From the NCBI GenBank assembly GCA_049513455.1, contig JBEKWB010000008.1, forward strand, positions 1-64,000: DNA of 64,000 nucleotides. Reading direction: 5' to 3'. Positions 15,643 to 27,221 of this stretch are shown here, in pieces. The notes under the pieces were generated by a model. That model was given only the letters and a program-made list of their open reading frames with translations, did not search any database and was not told where the DNA came from. Position numbers and translations under genes: made by a program. The DNA is from Bog-473 sp049513455 (GTDB taxonomy: Bacteria; Actinomycetota; Acidimicrobiia; Acidimicrobiales; RAAP-2). Every line of letters starts with the position of its first letter. Positions within the stretch are counted from its first letter, which is position 1.

Positions 15643-16509
15643 TCAGCCCAGGACGGCCGCCAATTCACCGCTCAGATCGGCCGCCGCCCGGCGCAGTTCG
15701 GCGGCTTTGGGCCCCGTCGCGAGCAGCGCGCGGGACGTGCTGGCAATGACCGTTCCGGGGACACAGCCGCCGAAACGGTCGGCGATGTCGAGGAGCTGCG
15801 CACCTTGCGCTCCCAGGCCAGGAGCGAGAATTATCCCTCCGAGCTGGGACAATGGAAAGATCGACCGGGCCAGGGTGGCACCGACGACGGCGCCGACCGT
15901 TCCGGTGGGTATTTCGGGCGACGCGTTCCACGCCGCGATCTCGGCCAGGAGCGACTCCTCGACCGAGTCGCCGGACCGGGTGACGGCCTCCTGGATGAGC
16001 CTGCCTTCGGGATTTGAGCTCCTGGTCACCACAATTACCCCCCGCCCCGTCCTCCCGGCCAGGGTGATGAGGGGGGCGAGGGCGGCCAGACCGAGATACG
16101 GCTGCACCGTCACGGCATCTGCGGCCAGGGTGCTCCCGTCGCCCAACCAGGCATCGGCGTAGGCGGCGGCGGTGGTGTCGATGTCCCCCCGCTTGGCATC
16201 GGCCAGCACCAGGAGCCCGGCTTCCCGGGCCTCGACCAGCAGCCGCTCGAGCTCGGCCATCCCGGCCGACCCGTGCCGCTCGAAGAAGGCCACCTGGGGC
16301 TTGATCACCGGGACGACCCCGCCGAATGCATCCACGCAGATGCGGCAGAACGAACGGAGCCCGGTGACGTCGTCCGGCAGCCCCCACGCCTCGAGGAGCG
16401 CGGCGGACGGATCGATCCCGGCGCAGAGCGGCCCGAGCCGGCCGACGGCCTCCGCCACCCGCCCGCCGAAGCTCGTGGTCGCCAGCACCGGCGTCGCTGT
16501 TGCCTCCAT
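15643..16509 (-). CDS. pyrF: Orotidine 5'-phosphate decarboxylase (type 2)
   Basis: 288 residues. Last step of UMP synthesis. The longer, type 2 form is recognised by LCAGIDPSAALLEAWGLPDD at the N-terminus, the active site LVLADAKRGDIDTTAAAYA with its Lys-Asp pairs, and IILAPGLGAQGAQ at the phosphate site. The ATG at 16509 has GGGAGAA at a good distance upstream and is preferred over a start five codons earlier. It is the last gene of the pyr operon, 28 bases after pyrD. Confidence 0.93.
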   Translation of the reverse strand: MEATATPVLATTSFGGRVAEAVGRLGPLCAGIDPSAALLEAWGLPDDVTGLRSFCRICVDAFGGVVPVIKPQVAFFERHGSAGMAELERLLVEAREAGLLVLADAKRGDIDTTAAAYADAWLGDGSTLAADAVTVQPYLGLAALAPLITLAGRTGRGVIVVTRSSNPEGRLIQEAVTRSGDSVEESLLAEIAAWNASPEIPTGTVGAVVGATLARSIFPLSQLGGIILAPGLGAQGAQLLDIADRFGGCVPGTVIASTSRALLATGPKAAELRRAAADLSGELAAVLG

Positions 16510-16535
16510 TGGTTCTCCCTTCACCGAGTTCGTGC

Positions 16536-16575
16536 GGTCACTGGGTCACTGGGTCACTGGGTGATCGGGTCACGG
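16536..16575. repeat. 8-bp tandem repeat at the pyrD stop
   Basis: Units of GGTCACTG begin at 16536, 16544 and 16552, then degenerate as GGTGATCG and GGTCACGG. The pyrD stop (16538-16540) lies in the first unit. Because 8 is not a multiple of 3, a change in copy number would alter the pyrD C-terminus. Confidence 0.7.
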
Positions 16576-17523
16576 GTGATGGGGTCGCCGGCTCCCCTCC
16601 GGCCCGGGCCGACGCCCGGAGCGCCGCGACCGAGGTCCCCCTCGCCGCACACCATCGATCGAGCTGGCGCAGCACCTTCCAGGGCGCGCGCGGGTCACGG
16701 AAGATGGCCGTCCCCACCTGCACGGCGTCGGCGCCGGCCCGCAGGAACTCGACCGCGTCTCGCCCCGACCGCACCCCCCCGGCGCCGATGATCGCCGTGC
16801 CGGGAAACGCCGCCCGGCACTCCCACACCGCCCGGACCGCCACCGGATGGAGGACGGCACCCGAGAGGCCCCCACCCCCGGCGCCGAGGACGGGGCGGCC
16901 CGTCTCGATGTCGAGGGCCAGCCCCAGCAAGGTGTTGGTCAGGGTGAGACCTTCTGCGCCGCCTTCGAGCGCCGCACCGGCGATTGCGGTGATGTCGGGC
17001 ACGTTCGGGCTGAGCTTGGCCCAGCGCGGGAGCCCGCACTCGGTGGCCGACAGTGCGTCGCACGTGGCGGACTCCGAATGGGCGAACATCCGGGCGCGGT
17101 CCTCCACGTTGGGGCAGCTCACGTTGACCTCGACCGCCACCAGGGCCGAACCGGGCCGCGAGGCCTGGGCGAGCATGGCCGCGGCGCGGCCGTAGTCGTC
17201 GACCGACTGGCCCCAGATGCTCACCACGACGCGCGCCCCGCAGGCGGTGAGGGCGGGGAGATCCCGCTCGAGCCACGCGGCCAGGCCCGGGCCCTGCAGC
17301 CCGACACTGTTGAGCATCCCGGTCCCGACCTCGTGCACCCGCGGCGCCGGATTGCCGGCCCAGGGGCGGACGGAGAGCGACTTCACGACGACCGCGCCGA
17401 GTGCGGCCAGATCGCCGTAGTCGGCCAGCTCGGTCCCGTGACCCGACGTCCCCGCCGCGGTCATGATCGGATTGGGCAGACCGACCGAGCCCACCGTGGT
17501 GGCGATGTCGGCCGCGCCCGAGC

Positions 17524-17527
<4 letters not shown>
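16538..17527 (-). CDS. pyrD: Dihydroorotate dehydrogenase, class 1 type
   Basis: 329 residues, an FMN TIM barrel that oxidises dihydroorotate to orotate. It starts close to TVGSVGLPNPIMTAAGTSG, has the catalytic cysteine in VNVSCPNVEDR, and the FMN phosphate sites NTLLGLALD and GAGGVRSGRDAVEFL. These place it in soluble class 1, nearest to 1B, and not in the membrane class 2 used by mycobacteria. Class 1B enzymes work with PyrK, which is not encoded next to it. The ATG overlaps the carB stop by 4 nt. The last dozen residues come from a tandem repeat. Confidence 0.9.
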
Positions 17528-20865
<3,338 letters not shown>

Positions 20866-20890
20866 GGTGAAGTCCCTCCTTCCTTCTCGC

Positions 20891-21991
20891 TCAGCGCAGC
20901 CCGGCGCGCCCGGACGATTGCCGCATCAGCGCATCGAACTCGCCGAAGAGGTACCGGGCGTCATGCGGTCCGGGCGCCGCCTCGGGGTGGTACTGCACCG
21001 AGAACGCCAACGCCCGGCGCGAACGGATCCCTTCAATGACGCCGTCGTTGAGGTTGACATGGGTCACCTCGGCGTCGGGCACCGAGCCCGCGGCCACGGC
21101 GTAGTTGTGGTTCTGACTGGTGATCTCCACCACGCCCGTCTCCAACCGCTGCACCGGGTGGTTGGCCCCGTGGTGCCCGAACGGGAGCTTGTAGGTGGAG
21201 CCGCCCAGCGCCGCGGCCAGCAACTGGTGGCCCAGGCAGATCCCGAAGATGGGGACGCGTCCCACCAGATCGGCGATGACGTCCCTCGGCCCCGGGAGAG
21301 CGGCGGGGTCGCCCGGCCCATTGGAGAGGAAGACCCCGTCGGGCTCGAGCGCGAGGACCTCGGAAGCCGAGGTGGCGGCGGGCACGACGGTCACGGTGGC
21401 CCGCGCCGCCAGCTGGCGCACCATGGTCGCCTTCACACCGAAATCGAAGGCCACGATGCGCAACGGCCCGTCCCCGTAGGTGGTCGCCGCGGCCGCGGTG
21501 ACACCGGAGACCAGGTCCATCCCGTCGGTGCCGGCGGCCGAGGCGGCCGCGGTGCGCAGTGCGGACTCGCCTGCCGTGCCGAAGGCGCAGGGCACGGCCC
21601 CGACCTGGCGCACATGGCGCGTCAGCCGCCGGGTGTCGACCCCGGTGATGGCGGGAAGGCCGTGACGGACCAGGAAGCTCTCCAGTCCCTCGGTGGCGCG
21701 CCAGTTGGAGGGGACGACCGTGAGATCGCGCACGACCACGCCGCGGCAGTACGGCTTCTCGGCCTCGTCGTCGTCGGCGTTGGTGCCGTAGTTGCCGATG
21801 TGGGTGTTGGTGAACGCCACCACCTGGCCGGCGTACGAAGGGTCGGAGATGACCTCCTGATAGCCGCTCATGGCGGTGTTGAACACCAGCTCCCCGGTGG
21901 CGATCGGGTGGGCCGCTCCCGCCGCCTCGCCGGCGAACACGGCGCCGTCGGCGGTCACCAGGAGCGCCGCCGCACGCTCGTGGCGGCTCAT
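20891..21991 (-). CDS. carA: Carbamoyl-phosphate synthase small subunit
   Basis: 366 residues. It hydrolyses glutamine and passes ammonia to CarB. The N-terminal domain has GEAAGAAHPIATGELVFNTA and MSGYQEVISDPSYAGQ. The class I glutaminase domain has the nucleophile in FGICLGHQLLAAALGG and the His-Glu pair in VQYHPEAAPGPHDARYLF. The substrate-binding LSNGPGDP is complete. The ATG overlaps the pyrC stop by 4 nt. Confidence 0.97.
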   Translation of the reverse strand: MSRHERAAALLVTADGAVFAGEAAGAAHPIATGELVFNTAMSGYQEVISDPSYAGQVVAFTNTHIGNYGTNADDDEAEKPYCRGVVVRDLTVVPSNWRATEGLESFLVRHGLPAITGVDTRRLTRHVRQVGAVPCAFGTAGESALRTAAASAAGTDGMDLVSGVTAAAATTYGDGPLRIVAFDFGVKATMVRQLAARATVTVVPAATSASEVLALEPDGVFLSNGPGDPAALPGPRDVIADLVGRVPIFGICLGHQLLAAALGGSTYKLPFGHHGANHPVQRLETGVVEITSQNHNYAVAAGSVPDAEVTHVNLNDGVIEGIRSRRALAFSVQYHPEAAPGPHDARYLFGEFDALMRQSSGRAGLR

Positions 21992-23340
21992 CGTTGGGCC
22001 ACGGCGTCGATGACGACCGGCTCGCCCCGCAAGATCGTGTGGCGGACCGCGCCGGTGAAGCTCCGGCCGGCATAGGGCGTGTTGCGGCTGCGGCTGGCCA
22101 GGCGTGACGGGTCGACGACGGTCGTCGCCGACGGGTCGAAGACACAGATGTTGGCCGCCGCGCCGACCTCGAGGGGGCCGCCGTGCGCACTGTGGCCGGC
22201 GGGGCGGGGGTCGGTCCCCCTCAGCCGTGCGATGGCCGCCGGCGCGGCGCTCATGAGGGCGAAGAGCCGCGCCGGTCCCAGAGCAGGCGAGAGCACCTGC
22301 CAGGCGATGGGCAGCGCCGTCTGCAGTCCCAGCATCCCCGGGGGCGCCAGGTCGAAGGGAACGTCCTTGGACTCGGGCGCGTGGGGGGCGTGATCGGTGG
22401 CGACGGCGTCGATCGTCCCGTCGCAGAGGCCCTCGATCACCGCAGTCACATCGCTCTCCGTGCGCAGCGGCGGGTTGACCTTGAACACCGGGTCGTACCC
22501 CGCCACTTCGGCATGGGTGAGCAGCATGTGATGGGGCGCCGCCTCCGCGGTGACCGGGAGTCCCTCGCGCTTGGCCTGGCGGACGAGCTCCACCGACCCG
22601 GCCGTCGAGAGGTGCAGGAAATGCACCGGAGCCCCGGTGAGCCGTACGAGCTGGATGTCGCGCGCCACCATCGACTCCTCGGCCGCCGCCGGAATTCCCG
22701 GCAGCCCCAGCCGGCTCGACCAGCAGCCCTCGTGCATGGCTCCTCCGCCGGCCAGGCAGTCGTCCTCACAGTGCTGGGCCAGGGTGACGCCGAGGCCCTT
22801 GGCGTAGTCGAGGGCGCGGCGCATCAGGGCGCCGTCCTGCACGCCGGCCCCGTCGTCGGTGAAGATCTGCACCCCGAGCGCGGCCAACTCCCCCAGGGGG
22901 GCCAGCGCCTTGCCGGCCCGCCCCACGGTGATGGCTCCGGACACGGCCACCTCGGCGACAGCCGCTCGGCCGAGCGCGAGCACGTCGCGGGCCACGCCGG
23001 CCGAGTCGATCGCCGGCTCGGTGTTGGGCATGGCGACCACCGCCGTGTAGCCGCCGAGCGCGGCCGCGCGCGCGCCGCTCTCCACCGTCTCGGCCTCTTC
23101 CCGTCCCGGTTGGCGCAGGTGGGTGTGCAGGTCGACCAGGCCGGGCCCGACGAGACAGCCGCGCGCGTCGAGCACGACCGCTCCCGCCGGCGCGTCGATC
23201 GTCTCCTCCAGCGCGACGACCACGGAGCCCGCCAGGGCCACGTCGGCGCGCCGGAGACCCGCGGGACCGACGACCGACCCACCCCGGACGACCACGGTCA
23301 CTTCAGTCACAGGCACTTCAGTCACGGGGACCTCAGTCAC
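21988..23340 (-). CDS. pyrC: Dihydroorotase (class I)
   Basis: 450 residues. A zinc amidohydrolase that closes carbamoyl aspartate to dihydroorotate. Metal and substrate sites are visible: GLVDLHTHLRQPG, the carboxylysine region, QHCEDDCLAGG, FLHLSTAGSVELV and AVATDHAPHAPESK. The N-terminus is a repeated VTEVP sequence made by a 15-bp tandem repeat, so several GTG codons could serve as start; the outermost GTG at 23340 overlaps the pyrB stop by 8 nt. A later GTG would still leave the whole fold. Confidence 0.95.
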   Translation of the reverse strand: MTEVPVTEVPVTEVTVVVRGGSVVGPAGLRRADVALAGSVVVALEETIDAPAGAVVLDARGCLVGPGLVDLHTHLRQPGREEAETVESGARAAALGGYTAVVAMPNTEPAIDSAGVARDVLALGRAAVAEVAVSGAITVGRAGKALAPLGELAALGVQIFTDDGAGVQDGALMRRALDYAKGLGVTLAQHCEDDCLAGGGAMHEGCWSSRLGLPGIPAAAEESMVARDIQLVRLTGAPVHFLHLSTAGSVELVRQAKREGLPVTAEAAPHHMLLTHAEVAGYDPVFKVNPPLRTESDVTAVIEGLCDGTIDAVATDHAPHAPESKDVPFDLAPPGMLGLQTALPIAWQVLSPALGPARLFALMSAAPAAIARLRGTDPRPAGHSAHGGPLEVGAAANICVFDPSATTVVDPSRLASRSRNTPYAGRSFTGAVRHTILRGEPVVIDAVAQR

Positions 23341-23345
23341 GGGGA
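23301..23345. repeat. 15-bp tandem repeat at the pyrB/pyrC junction
   Basis: Three units near CTTCAGTCACGGGGA start at 23301, 23316 and 23331. They encode the repeated VTEVP residues of PyrC and include the pyrB stop, offering several equivalent GTG starts. Confidence 0.7.
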
Positions 23346-24316
23346 TCGGCTCCCGACCAATCGCCGCCGAGGAGAAGGAACAGGATCGCCATGCGCACGG
23401 CGACGCCGTTGGTGACCTGCCGGGTGATCACGCTCCGGGGCAGGTCCGCCACGTCGGAGGCGATCTCGACGCCCCGCACCATCGGGCCCGGATGCGTCAC
23501 GATGGCGTCCTCACGCAGGAGTGCCACCCGGCGGTTCGTGAGCCCCCACCCCGCGGTGTACTCGCGCAGGCTGGGCACGAACGAGCCGCTGCCCCGCTCG
23601 GCCTGCAGCCGGAGCAGGGAGACGACATCGGCGTCGCCCAGGGCGGCGTCCAGGTCAGGCGCCACCGTGACCGGCCATCCCTCCAGCGACGCCGGCAGGA
23701 GGCTCCCGGGCGCGGCCAGCGTGACCGTGGCCCCCAGCGCGCTGTAGGCCAGGATCTCGGAACGGGCCACCCGGCTGTGGCGGATGTCACCGACGATGAG
23801 CACCCGCAACCCCTCGAAGCAGTCGATCCCCAGGTCCTCAGGGGCCGCTCCTTTGCGCTCGGCCAGGACCTGGCGCACGGTGAAGCAGTCGATGAGCGCC
23901 TGGGTGGGGTGCTCGTGCCAGCCGTCGCCCGCATTGACGACCCGGGCCCGCGTGGCCCATCGGGCCACCTGGTGCGGTGCGCCGGAAGAGGAGTGGCGGA
24001 TGATCAGGGCATCGATGCCCAGGGCCTCGACGGTCTCGACCGTGTCGCGCAGCGACTCGCCCTTCTTGACCGAGGAGCTGGCGACGGCGAGAGAGAGAAC
24101 GTCGGCGGAGAGCCGCTTGGCCGCCGTCTCGAAGGAGAGGCGGGTGCGGGTCGACTCCTCGAAGAAGAGGGTGGCCACCACCTTGCCCCGCAGGGTCGGG
24201 ACCTTGGGTACGGTGCGCCGCTCGACCTCGGCGAAGGACTCCGCCACCCGCAGGACCTCGGCGATGCCGTCGAGACCCAGGTCGGCGACCGACAGGAGAT
24301 GCTGGGGTCGGGTCAC
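23333..24316 (-). CDS. pyrB: Aspartate carbamoyltransferase, catalytic chain
   Basis: 327 residues. It joins carbamoyl phosphate to aspartate. The carbamoyl-phosphate loop FEESTRTRLSFETAAKRL and the aspartate-site motif HPTQALIDCFTVRQ are intact, as is VLIVGDIRHSRVARSE. No pyrI regulatory gene is present. The GTG at 24316 overlaps the pyrR stop by 4 nt (GTGA). Confidence 0.96.
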   Translation of the reverse strand: MTRPQHLLSVADLGLDGIAEVLRVAESFAEVERRTVPKVPTLRGKVVATLFFEESTRTRLSFETAAKRLSADVLSLAVASSSVKKGESLRDTVETVEALGIDALIIRHSSSGAPHQVARWATRARVVNAGDGWHEHPTQALIDCFTVRQVLAERKGAAPEDLGIDCFEGLRVLIVGDIRHSRVARSEILAYSALGATVTLAAPGSLLPASLEGWPVTVAPDLDAALGDADVVSLLRLQAERGSGSFVPSLREYTAGWGLTNRRVALLREDAIVTHPGPMVRGVEIASDVADLPRSVITRQVTNGVAVRMAILFLLLGGDWSGADPRD

Positions 24317-24882
24317 CGGTTCTCCAACGTCCCAATCCAGACGCCCTCGTCACCCACGTCGACCATCTCCTCCCGCCGGGTGGGCAGGTTCTTGCCCACG
24401 AAGTCCGGGCGGATGGGGAGCTCCCGATGGCCCCGGTCGATCATCACGGCCAGCTGCACGGCCCGGGCCCGGCCGAAATCGTTCAACGCATTCAGCGCAG
24501 CCCGGATGGTGCGGCCGGTGAAGAGGACGTCGTCGACGAGGACGACGACCTTGCCGGCCAGATCGACCGGAATGGTGGTCACCGCCTCGGGGAGGACGGG
24601 GCGCAACCCGACGTCGTCCCGGTAGAACGCCACGTCGAGACAGCCCACAACCAGATCGACGCCCTCGATCTGGTTGAGCGCCTGGGCCATGCGGTTGGCC
24701 AGGGGCACCCCGCCCGTCTGCAGGCCGACCAGGACGACGTCCTCGACGCCCCCGTTGCGCTCGACCACCTCGTGCGACATGCGCGTCAGGGCCCGGTGGA
24801 CGTCAGCGGCGGAGAGGACCTGGGAGTGGGCCACGAACACGGCCCCGAGGGGTCGCGTATGACTGCGTTCGCGTTCTGCCAC
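24313..24882 (-). CDS. pyrR: PyrR: pyrimidine operon RNA-binding regulator / uracil phosphoribosyltransferase
   Basis: 189 residues. The PRPP-binding loop VVVLVDDVLFTGRTIRAALN and the conserved GVPLANRMAQ and MIDRGHRELPIRPDFVGKN segments identify PyrR, which binds UMP or UTP and an RNA hairpin to switch off the pyr genes. The GTG at 24882 is preferred: GGAGGAG lies just before it, and an in-frame GTG at 24918 would overlay the PyrR-binding hairpin itself. First gene of the operon pyrR-B-C-carA-carB-D-F, all linked by overlaps or short gaps. Confidence 0.95.
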   Translation of the reverse strand: MAERERSHTRPLGAVFVAHSQVLSAADVHRALTRMSHEVVERNGGVEDVVLVGLQTGGVPLANRMAQALNQIEGVDLVVGCLDVAFYRDDVGLRPVLPEAVTTIPVDLAGKVVVLVDDVLFTGRTIRAALNALNDFGRARAVQLAVMIDRGHRELPIRPDFVGKNLPTRREEMVDVGDEGVWIGTLENR

Positions 24883-24898
24883 TGCTCCTCCGGTCCGT

Positions 24899-24918
24899 GT
24901 GAGCCTCACGGGACTCAC
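24899..24918 (-). promoter_or_regulatory. PyrR-binding RNA hairpin in the pyr leader
   Basis: The transcript reads GUGAG-UCCCGUGAGG-CUCAC: a 5-bp stem closing a loop that matches the published PyrR consensus UCCNGNGAGG at every fixed position, and ARUCCNGNGAGGYU including flanks. It ends 16 nt before the GTG and just ahead of the GGAGGAG ribosome-binding site. This spacing suggests that PyrR blocks translation of its own operon, as in mycobacteria, and not a terminator switch, as no terminator stem is seen. Confidence 0.85.
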
Positions 24919-24935
24919 TTCACGGTCAGATGCGT

Positions 24936-24941
24936 AGCTTA
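24936..24941 (-). promoter_or_regulatory. Candidate -10 element of the pyr operon
   Basis: TAAGCT on the minus strand. A start about 7 nt later would give a leader of roughly 47 nt holding the PyrR hairpin. No good -35 is seen. Confidence 0.35.
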
Positions 24942-25053
24942 GCGCGTGGACTCCCTCCGGCGGATCGGCGGGATCGCCGACGAGTCACCGGCGGCGTCGT
25001 TCCGGCATGGTCCGGCGTGGTTCCGGCGTCCCCCTCGGGCGGGTTCGGAGAAG

Positions 25054-25965
25054 TCACCCACCGTCCCACTGGACGAGGAAGGACCGCGTCCGGGCGACCT
25101 CCTCCTCGGTTCCGGTCACGTTGGCCAACAGCTCGGTCACCCCGGTGCCGGCCAGCGACGACAGGCGGCCGGTGACCTCGGCTTCGTCGCCGATGCACGC
25201 GATGTCCACCGGATCGTCCAACCCCTCGGCCGCCAACTGCCGGGCGTAGGACGGCATGCGGGCCGCGCCGCTCAGGATCGGGCGGATGCGGTCCCGCGCC
25301 TCTTCCCGCTCGCTCGTCACGCAAATTGGCAGCGCGGCAATCACCCGGGGCGGCGGGCGCCCGGCCTCGGCCGCCGCGGCGGTGATCTGGGGCACGACCT
25401 GGCGCTCCAGTGTCCGGGGGCCGGTCATCCACGTCACCGTCCCGTCGGAGAACCGGCCGGCCAGGCGGAGCATTCGGGGACCGAGGGCGGCCACCACCAG
25501 GCCGGGTGGGGCCACCGGGACAGAGAGCTTCAGGCGCGCCGTCAGGCGGGCACCCTCCACATCGGCCTGGCGCCGGGTCGACAAGAGGCCGTCGAGGGCC
25601 TCCAGCTCCTCCTCGCACAGGGCGACGACGTCCCGGTAGGGAACGCCGTACCACCCCTCGGAGACGACGGCGTGGGTGACGCCCACCCCCAGGGTGAAGC
25701 GACCCGGGCCCGCGGCATCGGCCACGGTCAGGGCCTGCTGGGCCAGCGGGATCGGATGGCGTCCCTGTATCGGGACCACCGCGGTGCCGAGCCGGATCGC
25801 GGGCACCGAGACCGCGGCCACCGCCAGCGCGGTCAGTGCGTCGAGGCCCGCCGTCTGCGGGAACCAGATGGACGGAAAGCCCTCGCTCGCCGCCGCGCGC
25901 ACCCGCGCCACCACGTCGTCGACGGTGGTGGTGTCAGAACCGCCCCACACCGAGATCGCGATCAC
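25054..25965 (-). CDS. LLM-class F420-dependent oxidoreductase (second of the cassette)
   Basis: 303 residues of the luciferase-like monooxygenase fold. It begins ISVWGGSDTTTVDDVVARVR and contains GLDALTALAVAA, RLGTAVVPIQGRHPIPLAQQA, GRFTLGVGVTHAVV and ALGPRMLRLAGRFSDG, the pattern of actinobacterial F420 enzymes such as the MSMEG_2516-like groups; F420 use is inferred from this. The GTG at 25965 overlaps the P450 stop by 4 nt. An in-frame frame extends upstream to 26130 but runs over the P450 end. Substrate unknown. The overlap makes it part of one transcript with the P450 and another LLM enzyme. Confidence 0.85.
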   Translation of the reverse strand: MIAISVWGGSDTTTVDDVVARVRAAASEGFPSIWFPQTAGLDALTALAVAAVSVPAIRLGTAVVPIQGRHPIPLAQQALTVADAAGPGRFTLGVGVTHAVVSEGWYGVPYRDVVALCEEELEALDGLLSTRRQADVEGARLTARLKLSVPVAPPGLVVAALGPRMLRLAGRFSDGTVTWMTGPRTLERQVVPQITAAAAEAGRPPPRVIAALPICVTSEREEARDRIRPILSGAARMPSYARQLAAEGLDDPVDIACIGDEAEVTGRLSSLAGTGVTELLANVTGTEEEVARTRSFLVQWDGG

Positions 25966-27221
25966 GACGGATCCACCGGGATGAGTCGGGCCGGGATCGG
26001 CTGATGCCCGAGGCTCCCCGGCAGTGGCGGGTAGGAAACGCCGGAAACCGGTTCCATCCGTGCCACCCGGTTCAACAGTTCCTCCACGGCGAAAGTCCCC
26101 TCCATGCGGGCCAGCGTCGCACCCGGGCACACGTGGGGCCCGGCGCCGAAGGCCAGATGGTTGCGGGGTTGGGGACGGTCGAGCCGGAAGGAGTCGGGGT
26201 CCTCGTAGACGGCCTCGTCGCGGTTGGCCGAGGCGATCCCCATCTCGACCCAGTCGCCGACGTGCAGCGGCACCCCGCCGATCGCGGTCTCCCTGGTGCA
26301 GCGGCGGCTGGTCATCTGGACCGGCGAGTCGACGCGCAACGACTCCTCCACGTAGTTGGGCAGGAGTGACCGATCGCGCGCCAGGAGGTCGTACAGCTCG
26401 GGATCGAAGAGGAGGCGGTGGACGAGATGCGTCAACGCGCCCCGCGTGGTGTGGACCCCGGCCTGCACCATGAAGTGCAGTTGCGTCACGACCTCCTGCT
26501 CGGTCAGCGCCTCCCCCTCAATGCTGGCCTCGGCCAGAGTGCGGAACACGTCGGCGGGCATTTCGTCGAGACTGCGCCGGGCGCGCAGTTCGGCCGCGAA
26601 CAGATTCTGCAGGGGGTGCTGCCCGGGGCCCACGTCCGGGGAACACGGGCGCTTCATGATGGAGCCGTCCATCGACCATTCCATGAAGCGCTCCGGCGTC
26701 TCGTCCGGCAACCCCATGATGTTCGTCATGACCAGACCCGGGATCTGCAGCGCGTAGTCGCCGTGCAGGTCGACGACGTCGGCGCGCAGCATGTCGTCGA
26801 CGAGCCCCCGGCAGATGGCGCGCACCGTGGGCTCGAACTCGGGCGAGCGGTGGGGACCGAACGTGGCGTTGAACAGCCGGCGGATCTGCCGGTGCCGCTC
26901 ACCGGTGATCTCGCTGAGGAACTGCTCGTCGGGAGGCACATCTTCGACGCCCCCGAGTCCCGAGAGGACCCCGAGGTCCGACCGGTAGGTCCCGACGTCG
27001 CGCAGGGCCTCCTCCACCAGTGCGAACCGGGACAGGTACCACGCACCGTGCGGGCTCGGGCAGACCGGCGCCTGGCGTCGCACCGTGGCCAGGTGGTCGA
27101 AGGGCACCCCCAGGCGCGCATGCTCGGGGTCCCGCGCGTTGAAGGTGATCACGTCGTCGGTGTCCACTCGCTCGGCCGTGTCCACTCGCTCGGCTCCCGC
27201 GGCGTACGACATCTCGGTCAA
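25962..27221 (-). CDS. Cytochrome P450
   Basis: 419 residues, soluble bacterial type. The heme-ligand loop is FGAGPHVCPGATLAR with Cys at about residue 365; the ExxR of helix K is EESLR. In helix I the usual acid-alcohol pair reads AGVHTT (residues 254-259): a His replaces the conserved Asp or Glu before the Thr, which may change proton delivery to the oxygen. The N-terminus repeats ERVDT twice. It lies between two LLM genes with 4-nt overlaps on both sides, so the three proteins are probably made in equal amounts and act on one small-molecule pathway. No ferredoxin or reductase gene is in the cassette. Confidence 0.9.
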   Translation of the reverse strand: MTEMSYAAGAERVDTAERVDTDDVITFNARDPEHARLGVPFDHLATVRRQAPVCPSPHGAWYLSRFALVEEALRDVGTYRSDLGVLSGLGGVEDVPPDEQFLSEITGERHRQIRRLFNATFGPHRSPEFEPTVRAICRGLVDDMLRADVVDLHGDYALQIPGLVMTNIMGLPDETPERFMEWSMDGSIMKRPCSPDVGPGQHPLQNLFAAELRARRSLDEMPADVFRTLAEASIEGEALTEQEVVTQLHFMVQAGVHTTRGALTHLVHRLLFDPELYDLLARDRSLLPNYVEESLRVDSPVQMTSRRCTRETAIGGVPLHVGDWVEMGIASANRDEAVYEDPDSFRLDRPQPRNHLAFGAGPHVCPGATLARMEGTFAVEELLNRVARMEPVSGVSYPPLPGSLGHQPIPARLIPVDPS

